Source of the DNA: Bordetella parapertussis
GTDB taxonomy: Bacteria > Pseudomonadota > Gammaproteobacteria > Burkholderiales > SG8-41
Reading direction: 5' to 3'
Length of the DNA stretch: 27,308 bases
Assembly (NCBI GenBank): GCA_945863085.1
Contig: CAMBCD010000002.1
Location: 1-27,308 of the forward strand
Shown: piece by piece, positions 22,016-27,308 of the stretch
Numbering within the stretch: position 1 is the stretch's first letter
How the letters are laid out: each line of letters starts with the position of its first letter
The notes under the pieces: model-generated
Seen by the model: only the letters and a program-made list of their open reading frames with translations
Told to the model about the DNA's origin: nothing
Database searches by the model: none
Program-made: the position numbers and the translations under genes

Positions 22016-22797
22016 CAACGGCCCTTGAATTCCGGCTTGGTTTTGTCGAGAAAGGCTTTGACGCCGCTGCGGTAATCGTCGGTGTCGAAACAGGCGAAAC
22101 CGACGTCCCATTCCTCGGGCGCGATATTGGCCTGCACCGTCAGGCGTTCGATGAATTGCTTGTGCCAGCGCGCGACCAGCGGCGCGCCGTCGGCGATGCG
22201 TTGTGCCAGCGCGTAACTTTCGGCCTCGACCTGGTCATCGGCGACGACGCGGTTGACCAGCCGTTTGCGGTAAGCCTCGTCGGCTGTGAATACGCGGCCT
22301 TCGAGCAGGATCTCCAGCGTCACCGCGCGGCCGGCCAGCGCCAGCAGTCCGGCGAGTTCGCCGTAGGCCATGGTCAAACCGAGTTTGCTGATCGGCACGC
22401 CGAAACGGCTGGACGTGCCGCAGACCCGCATGTCGCACATCGCGGCGATTTCGAGGCCGCCGCCGATGCAGGCGCCTTCGATCATGGCGACGGTCGGGTG
22501 ACGGCATTGCGCGACGGCCTGCATCGCGGAGTGGATCAGCTCGCCGTACTGTTTGGCCTGGCGCGCGTTGGCGCGTTCGGTGGCGAATTCGGCGATGTCG
22601 GCGCCGGCGGCAAAGGCCTTGCCGCCGGCGCCGCGCAACACGATGCAGCGCAGCGCGTCGTTGCCCGACAGTCGCCGCATGGTCCGTCCGAGTTCCTCCC
22701 ACATCGCCCGGTTCAGCGCATTGAGCTTGTCCGGGCGGTTCAGCGTAACTGTGGCGATGGCGCCGTCACGCGTGGTGAGGATGGAGTCGGTGGTCAT
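22015..22797 (-). CDS. enoyl-CoA hydratase/isomerase family protein
   Basis: A 260-residue crotonase-family enzyme. The CoA/oxyanion-hole segments are AFAAGADIAEF (about residues 61-71) and ACIGGGLEIAAMCDMRV (109-125). One catalytic glutamate is present (Glu116 in GGLEIA), but the position normally holding the second (FGxPE) is Ile136 in FGVPISKLGL. That pattern is found in members that are not standard two-glutamate hydratases, so isomerase, hydrolase or single-Glu hydratase activity should be considered. ATG 22797 follows the Bug stop by 33 bases; the stop overlaps the hydrolase start by one base, so all belong to one operon with gcdH. Confidence 0.85.
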   Translation of the reverse strand: MTTDSILTTRDGAIATVTLNRPDKLNALNRAMWEELGRTMRRLSGNDALRCIVLRGAGGKAFAAGADIAEFATERANARQAKQYGELIHSAMQAVAQCRHPTVAMIEGACIGGGLEIAAMCDMRVCGTSSRFGVPISKLGLTMAYGELAGLLALAGRAVTLEILLEGRVFTADEAYRKRLVNRVVADDQVEAESYALAQRIADGAPLVARWHKQFIERLTVQANIAPEEWDVGFACFDTDDYRSGVKAFLDKTKPEFKGR

Positions 22798-22830
22798 GCG
22801 TGACGGGGTCGGGGTGGCACCTGTGCCGGG

Positions 22831-23790
22831 TTATTGCTGCGGGATTTTGGCCTCGCGCACAACTTTAGCCCATTTATCCGTTTCGTTGCGCAGCAGTTTG
22901 ACGAAGTCAGCGGAGGTGCCCGGGATGGCCTCCATGCCCTGGCGCTCGTAGCGCTGTTTCATTTCGGGTGTGCTCATCACGGCGACGATGGTCTTGTTCA
23001 GTTTCTCGATGATCGGTTTCGCCACGGCGGACTGCGTCAGTATTCCATACCAGGTGGCGTACTCGAATCCCGGCACCCCCGACTGTTCCACCGTCGGCAC
23101 ATCCGGCAATACGGGTGAGCGGGTTTTGGTGGTCACCGCAATGCCGCGCAGCCGGCCGCTTTTGACCTGGGGCAGCGCCGAGGCAAAGGTCGACATGAAT
23201 GCGCTGGTTTCGTTGCCGAGCAGGGCGGTGACCGCGGGTCCGGTGCCTTTGTAGGGTACGTGCACCAGCTTGATGTTCTGCGACATCATCAGCATTTCCA
23301 TCGCCAGGTGTGTGCCCGAACCCAGGCCCGCCGACGCGTAGGTCAGTTTTCCCGGCTGCGACCTGGCCAGCGCGGTGAATTCCTGCAGGGTTTTCGCCGG
23401 CAGTGACGAGTGGGTGACGATGATGTTGGGTTGTTCGGTGGCCAGCGAAATCGGCGCAAAATCGCGGATCGCGTTGAACGGCAGTTTTTTGTACAGCGCG
23501 GCATTGAACGCCATGCTGATGTTGCCGAGGAACAGGGTGTAACCGTCGGGTGAGGCCTTGCTGGCAATATCCGCTCCCAGCGTGCTGCCGGCGCCGGGAC
23601 GGTTGTCGACGACGATGGTGGTACCCAGCGCTGCACCGAAAGCGTCGGTCATGGTGCGCGCGCTGATGTCGCTGCCGCCGCCGGGGGCGAAGGGCACGAT
23701 CATGCGGATGGGGCGTTCGGGGTACTGGGCTGCGAATGCGGGTATGGCTGTGAGCAGTGCGGCAACTACGATTGCTGAGTGTTTGAACAT
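22831..23790 (-). CDS. Bug family substrate-binding protein heading the gcdH operon
   Basis: A 319-residue Bug/TctC periplasmic binding protein. ATG 23790 has GGAGGAGT upstream. The signal peptide ends PAFAAQ, then YPERPIRMIVPFAPGGGSD. Family blocks: VVDNRPGAGSTLGAD, SPDGYTLFLGN, LVHVPYKGTGPAVTALLGN and WYGILTQSAVAKPI. It is the first of a run with crotonase-like, hydrolase and glutaryl-CoA dehydrogenase genes, so its ligand may be a dicarboxylate or aromatic acid entering that pathway. This is inference by operon logic; no TctA/TctB is present. The 176-base gap to the aminotransferase upstream contains a hairpin and probably its own promoter. Confidence 0.9.
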   Translation of the reverse strand: MFKHSAIVVAALLTAIPAFAAQYPERPIRMIVPFAPGGGSDISARTMTDAFGAALGTTIVVDNRPGAGSTLGADIASKASPDGYTLFLGNISMAFNAALYKKLPFNAIRDFAPISLATEQPNIIVTHSSLPAKTLQEFTALARSQPGKLTYASAGLGSGTHLAMEMLMMSQNIKLVHVPYKGTGPAVTALLGNETSAFMSTFASALPQVKSGRLRGIAVTTKTRSPVLPDVPTVEQSGVPGFEYATWYGILTQSAVAKPIIEKLNKTIVAVMSTPEMKQRYERQGMEAIPGTSADFVKLLRNETDKWAKVVREAKIPQQ

Positions 23791-23901
23791 GACTCCTCCG
23801 TTATGGTTGTAACCCCGGGACTCGTCAGTTGTGATCAGATTGATCGGTCGCGGTCGGGAGTCGAGCATACCACCGCATCGGCACGATGTGGACTTCCATG
23901 T

Positions 23902-23937
23902 GCGTGATGTGCACCGCATGCACTTTATGGATCACGC
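23902..23937 (-). terminator. hairpin after the aminotransferase gene
   Basis: Outer arms GCGTGAT (23902-23908) and ATCACGC (23931-23937) enclose inner arms GTGCA (23909-23913) and TGCAC (23919-23923) with a CCGCA loop and a 7-base bulge. It lies 30 bases past the minus-strand aminotransferase stop. It may attenuate transcription or stabilise the 3' end, but no T-run follows, so intrinsic termination is uncertain. A protein-binding site is the alternative. Confidence 0.3.
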
Positions 23938-23966
23938 CGCGTGCCGGCGGCGCGATGTGCCGCAGA

Positions 23967-25166
23967 TCAGGCAGCCTTGGCTGCGCGAGCCGCCGCTTTT
24001 TCACCGATCAGATATTCCATTGCCGCGGCCACACCGCCTTTTTTGTGCGGCACACCGGCGATTTCCAGGCCCATTTCGACGCCGGCCAGCGTGCCCATCA
24101 GGGTGAGGTCGTTGAAATCACCGAGATGGCCGATGCGGAACACCTTGTCGGCGATTTTGCCGAGGCCGCTGCCCAGCGACATGTTGAAGCGTTCCAGCAC
24201 GACCTTGCGGAAGGCGACTTCGCTGTGGCCGGCGGGCATCAGCACCGCAGTCAGCACGCCGGAGTATTCGGCCGGGTTCTGGCACAGGATCTCGAGTCCC
24301 CAGGCCTTCACTGCGCGACGGGTGGCTTCGGCATGGCGCTGGTGGCGCGCGAATACATTGTCGAGGCCTTCCTCGTCGAGCAGCATCTTTAATGCTTCGC
24401 GCAATCCGTAGAGCAGGTTGGTCGCGGGGGTGTACGGGAAAAAGCCGTTCTTGTTGGGCCCGAGCATTTCCTCCCAGGACCAGTAGGAGCGGGACAATTT
24501 TGCATTTTTGCTGGCGGCGAGCGCCTTGGCTGACACGGCGTTGAAGGACAGCCCCGGCGGCAGCATCAGGCCTTTTTGCGAGCCGCCGACGGTGACATCG
24601 ACGCCCCATTCGTCATGGCGGTAATCAACCGAGCCCAGCCCGGAGATGGTGTCGACCAGGAACAGCGCGGGATGTTTCGCGCGATCAATCGCCTTGCGTA
24701 CTTCACCGATGCGCGAAGTGGCACCGGTGGAGGTTTCGTTGTGGACCACGCACACCGCCTTGATGCTGTGGTTTTTGTCCGCGGCGAGACGCGCTTCGAT
24801 CGCGGCGGGATCGGCGCCGTGGCGCCAGTCACCGGCGATGAATTCCGGTTTCAGGCCGAGGCGCTGCGCGAGGTTCTGCCACAGCGTGGCGAACTGGCCG
24901 GATTCATACATCAGCACGCTGTCGCCGGGCGACAGCGTGTTGACCAGCGCCGCTTCCCAGGCGCCGGTGCCGGAGGCCGGGAAAATGATGACGTCGCCCT
25001 TGGTTTTGAATACACGTTTCATGCCGGCGAGTACGTCCTTGCCGAGCTGCGCGAATTCCGGACCGCGATGGTCGATGACCGGCATGTCGATGGCGCGCAT
25101 CACGCGCTCGGGCACGGTGCTGGGTCCGGGGATTTGCAGGAAATGGCGGCCGGCGGCGTAGGTCAT
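23967..25166 (-). CDS. serine-glyoxylate (alanine-glyoxylate) aminotransferase
   Basis: A 399-residue class V PLP aminotransferase that moves the amino group of serine (or alanine) to glyoxylate, giving hydroxypyruvate (or pyruvate) and glycine. Evidence: the opening FLQIPGPSTVPERV, PASGTGAWEAALVN (phosphate contacts), VVHNETSTGATSRIGEV, VDTISGLGSVDYRHDEW with the PLP-N1 Asp, and VGGSQKGLMLPPGLSF with the Schiff-base Lys198. SQKGLMLPPG and SGLGKIADKVFRIGHLGDFN match the serine-glyoxylate subgroup. It is divergent from the GntR regulator, with inverted operator-like repeats between, and functionally fits the neighbouring glycolate-oxidase-like gene (glyoxylate supply). Confidence 0.9.
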   Translation of the reverse strand: MTYAAGRHFLQIPGPSTVPERVMRAIDMPVIDHRGPEFAQLGKDVLAGMKRVFKTKGDVIIFPASGTGAWEAALVNTLSPGDSVLMYESGQFATLWQNLAQRLGLKPEFIAGDWRHGADPAAIEARLAADKNHSIKAVCVVHNETSTGATSRIGEVRKAIDRAKHPALFLVDTISGLGSVDYRHDEWGVDVTVGGSQKGLMLPPGLSFNAVSAKALAASKNAKLSRSYWSWEEMLGPNKNGFFPYTPATNLLYGLREALKMLLDEEGLDNVFARHQRHAEATRRAVKAWGLEILCQNPAEYSGVLTAVLMPAGHSEVAFRKVVLERFNMSLGSGLGKIADKVFRIGHLGDFNDLTLMGTLAGVEMGLEIAGVPHKKGGVAAAMEYLIGEKAAARAAKAA

Positions 25167-25234
25167 GGTCGTACTCCAGAGGGCAACAGTGAGCGGGCAT
25201 GGTAACGCCGGGACATCGCCAGGGCAAACACTTT

Positions 25235-25352
25235 TTTGTATGCAAAATAAGGCGATGAGCGACCAGCCCCGAGGGCAAATTTAATAAGTATTTGTTTTTA
25301 TTGATATTTATTTGTTGCCTGTAATGCTGCAGGGCGGTATTATGCATACAAA
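25235..25352. promoter_or_regulatory. inverted operator-like repeats between aminotransferase and GntR gene
   Basis: TTTGTATGCA (25235-25244) and its exact reverse complement TGCATACAAA (25343-25352) lie 99 bases apart. The first is 69 bases before the minus-strand aminotransferase start, and the second directly abuts the ribosome-binding site of the GntR gene (ATG 25364). GTATGCA-like half sites are plausible for a GntR/FCD regulator that controls itself and its divergent neighbour. The second copy could block translation initiation or transcription of the regulator itself. Confidence 0.5.
25284..25309 (+). repeat. second copy of the 26-base AT-rich element
   Basis: The sequence matches 736-761 at 25 of 26 positions in the same orientation. 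Both copies lie upstream of a plus-strand gene, here about 55 bases before the GntR start. Both contain TTGATA, which could serve as a -35 box, but a good -10 box is less clear here than at the first copy. It stands out as AT-rich DNA in a GC-rich region. Confidence 0.45.
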
Positions 25353-25363
25353 TGGAGTTTTAT

Positions 25364-26095
25364 ATGCCTGCCACTACCACGCCCATCACTTCCGCTACTG
25401 CTTCCTCCACTGATACCAATGTCACTTCGCTGGCCGACCGCCGGCTGTTGCATGAAACCGTGATCGACCAGTTACGCGACCTGATCGTACAGGGCGAGCT
25501 GGCGCCGGAAACCAAATTGAATGAACGCGTGCTCGCGGAAAAACTCGGCACTTCGCGTACGCCTTTGCGCGAAGCGATCAAATTTTTGGCATCCGAAGGC
25601 CTGGTCGAGTTGCTGCCCAACCGCGGCGCAGTGGTTGCACCGCTGAAGCCGGAAAAAATGAAGGAAGTGTTTGTCGTGCTCGGCGCGCTGGAAGCGCTGG
25701 CCGGCGACCTCGCCTGCCGCAATGCCACCGAGGCCGACATCGCCGAAATCCGTGCGTTGCACTATCACATGCTCGCCCACCACGCCCGCGGCGAACTGGC
25801 GCAGTACTTCCGTTACAACCAGCAGATCCACATCAAGTTCATGGAATGCGCGGGCAATGCGACGCTGGCGCAGGTCTACCGCGGATTGAATGCCCACGTG
25901 AAACGCGCACGTTACATGGCCAACCTGTCGCGCGAACGCTGGGACAAGGCGGTGAAGGAGCACGAAGACATGCTCGATGCGCTGGTCAAACGCGACGGTG
26001 TGCGTTTGCAGACCCTGTTGCGCGACCACCTCGCCAACAAACTGGTGATGGTGATGGAGGCCTTGGCCATGCCGCGCGCGGAGGCCAAACAATGA
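25364..26095 (+). CDS. GntR-family regulator, FCD (FadR-type) subfamily
   Basis: A 243-residue regulator. An N-terminal winged HTH (about residues 30-95) contains LNERVLAEKLGTSRTPLREA and IKFLASEGLVELLPNRGAVV. A helical FCD ligand-binding domain (about 100-235) has histidines at His156 (YNQQIHIKF), His200 (VKEHEDML) and His222 (LRDHLANK), the usual metal-coordinating positions. ATG 25364 is chosen over an ATG at 25352 because GGAG at 25354-25357 precedes it. Its stop overlaps the next start by four bases (ATGA), so the FAD oxidase is in the same operon. FCD regulators commonly respond to organic acids such as glycolate or lactate, which agrees with the neighbours. Confidence 0.92.
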   Translation: MPATTTPITSATASSTDTNVTSLADRRLLHETVIDQLRDLIVQGELAPETKLNERVLAEKLGTSRTPLREAIKFLASEGLVELLPNRGAVVAPLKPEKMKEVFVVLGALEALAGDLACRNATEADIAEIRALHYHMLAHHARGELAQYFRYNQQIHIKFMECAGNATLAQVYRGLNAHVKRARYMANLSRERWDKAVKEHEDMLDALVKRDGVRLQTLLRDHLANKLVMVMEALAMPRAEAKQ

Positions 26096-27308
26096 ACGCG
26101 CCTGTGCAACCGGTGCATCTTGTGCGCTCCTCTCCGGACCGCAGCGCGCTGGCACAGCGCCTGCGCCGCGAACTGCGCGGCGAAGTGCTGTTTGATGCCG
26201 CGTCGCGCGGCCGTTATTCGACGGACGCGTCGATTTACCAGATTGAACCCGTCGGCGTGGTGGTGCCGCGCAATGAAAACGATGCGCTGACCGCGCTGCA
26301 GATCGCCATTGAGGAAGGCATACCGCTTTTGCCGCGCGGCGGCGGCACTTCGCAATGCGGCCAGACCGTGGGTGCTGCGCTGGTGCTGGATGTGTCGAAA
26401 CACCTGAACAAGATCACCGCTTTTGACAAGGACGCGCGCACGGTCACTGTGCAGCCGGGCCTGGTGCTGGACCACCTGAACGCCTGGCTGAAACCGTACG
26501 GCCTGTGGTTCCCGGTCGACGTCTCGACCAGCGCGCAGGCGACCATCGGCGGCATGACCGGCAATAATTCCTGCGGTTCGCGTTCCATCGAATACGGCAA
26601 CATGGTGCACAACGTGCTGGGCATCGATGCCTGGCTGGCGGATGGCGCGCAGTACCGCTTCGGTGCGCTGCCGCAGGACCTGGCGGCGCTCGACGGTCCG
26701 CGCGGTTACCGCGACTTGGTCGAACGCATCACCGGCATCGCGCGCCGTGAAGCCGAGGAAATTGCACACCGCTATCCCAAAGTGCTGCGCCGGGTCGGTG
26801 GTTACAACCTCGACATGATGCTGCCGCCGGGTGTGAACATGGCGCATCTCCTGGTCGGTTCCGAGGGCACGCTGGCGTTTTCGCGGCGCGTCGAACTGCG
26901 GCTGTCGCCGCTGCAGAAACACAAGACCCTGGGGGTCTGCCATTTCCCGACTTTCTATCAGTCGATGGAGGCGCCCCAGCACATCGTCAAACTCAAACCG
27001 ACCGCAGTCGAACTCGTCGACAACACCATGATCGAACTGGCGCGCAGCAATCCCGCGTTCCGGCCCATCGTCGACCAGTGCGTGAAAGGCGAGCCAGCGG
27101 CGATCCTGCTGGTGGAATTTGCCGGCGAGGATCGCGACGAACAGATTCGCCGCTTGAAACAACTGGTCGAGCTGATGGCCGACCGCGGGCTGCCGGGCGG
27201 TGTGGTTGAAGTCATCGACCCTGCCGTGCAGCGCGAATTCTGGGAAGTGCGCAAGGCCGGGCTGAACATCATGATGTCGATGAAGGGTGACGGCAAACCG
27301 GTGTCCTT
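26092..27308 (+). CDS. FAD-linked oxidase, glycolate oxidase GlcD/D-lactate dehydrogenase-like (3' end outside window)
   Basis: The first 405 codons of an FAD-binding dehydrogenase of the VAO/PCMH type, open to the window end. ATG 26092 overlaps the GntR stop (ATGA). The FAD-binding domain shows EPVGVVVPRNENDALTAL, IPLLPRGGGTSQCGQTVG (pyrophosphate loop) and ATIGGMTGNNSCGSRSIEYG. The later VRRVGGYN-like segment (VLRRVGGYNLDMML) and HLLVGSEGTLAFSRRVELRL are typical of GlcD/DLD proteins. The conserved REFWEVRKAGLNIMMSMKGD segment close to the window end occurs in long members fused to a C-terminal Fe-S domain, so the full protein may be near 1,000 residues. Oxidation of glycolate or a related 2-hydroxyacid to glyoxylate would feed the divergent aminotransferase. 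Confidence 0.85.
   Translation, partial: MNAPVQPVHLVRSSPDRSALAQRLRRELRGEVLFDAASRGRYSTDASIYQIEPVGVVVPRNENDALTALQIAIEEGIPLLPRGGGTSQCGQTVGAALVLDVSKHLNKITAFDKDARTVTVQPGLVLDHLNAWLKPYGLWFPVDVSTSAQATIGGMTGNNSCGSRSIEYGNMVHNVLGIDAWLADGAQYRFGALPQDLAALDGPRGYRDLVERITGIARREAEEIAHRYPKVLRRVGGYNLDMMLPPGVNMAHLLVGSEGTLAFSRRVELRLSPLQKHKTLGVCHFPTFYQSMEAPQHIVKLKPTAVELVDNTMIELARSNPAFRPIVDQCVKGEPAAILLVEFAGEDRDEQIRRLKQLVELMADRGLPGGVVEVIDPAVQREFWEVRKAGLNIMMSMKGDGKPVS

Noticed and set aside
20708..22075. 455-codon open frame on the plus strand
   Set aside because: It is antisense to gcdH and the hydrolase gene; the long frame is a product of GC-rich third positions on the coding strand.
25912..27162. 416-codon open frame on the minus strand
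   Set aside because: It is antisense to the FAD-linked oxidase, which has clear conserved motifs and an ATGA overlap with the GntR gene.
1..27308. CRISPR arrays, tRNA or rRNA genes
   Set aside because: No regularly spaced repeats and no tRNA or rRNA-like sequence were seen on reading; a covariance search was not possible.

Overview
The window looks like chromosomal DNA of a GC-rich betaproteobacterium, most likely in or near the Burkholderiales. The support is four intact Bug (TctC-type) periplasmic solute-binding proteins plus two Bug remnants, CysB-like LysR regulators, a glutaryl-CoA dehydrogenase operon and serine-glyoxylate aminotransferase. There are no rRNA or tRNA genes, CRISPR arrays, integrases or transposases that I can see.

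Layout. 1-1.8 kb: housekeeping genes, the 3' end of a dCTP deaminase and a Sua5/TsaC tRNA-modification gene, separated by a REP-like pair of hairpins. 1.8-3.95 kb: a visibly AT-rich accessory patch with a HEPN-motif protein, a 45-codon ORF behind it, a two-way terminator, an antitoxin-like HTH protein with a palindrome upstream, and an unknown 125-aa protein. 3.95-5.5 kb: one intact Bug gene between two decayed Bug N-termini that share a 53-bp direct repeat. 5.5-13.05 kb: the centrepiece, two parallel LysR-divergent loci. 13.1-18.85 kb: a Bug/GlcG-like pair, a Rid-family protein, an HD phosphohydrolase, a methyltransferase, a small membrane protein and a nucleotidyltransferase pair resembling a toxin-antitoxin module. 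18.9-25.2 kb, minus strand: serine-glyoxylate aminotransferase, Bug, enoyl-CoA hydratase-like, alpha/beta hydrolase, glutaryl-CoA dehydrogenase and a DNA-alkylation-repair-like HEAT protein. 25.3 kb to the end: a GntR/FCD regulator overlapping the start of an FAD-linked oxidase that runs off the window.

The most interesting content lies at 5.5-13 kb. At 6574-7185 an ORF is interrupted only by one in-frame TGA. That TGA falls exactly where a paralogue in this window (9300-10895) has a cysteine, and this is the position that gives the UGSC (seleno)protein family its name. A hairpin suitable for a bacterial SECIS element follows the TGA. I therefore call it a selenoprotein of 203 residues with Sec101. 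The next gene encodes a 351-aa protein (GWTDGLP family) of unknown function. In the second locus the same two modules are fused into one 531-aa polypeptide, followed by a Bug protein and an asparaginase-like enzyme whose substrate-binding residues are altered. Each locus is divergent from its own CysB-like LysR gene. I infer a two-part system acting on an imported, possibly sulfur-linked small molecule. The substrate and reaction are unknown.
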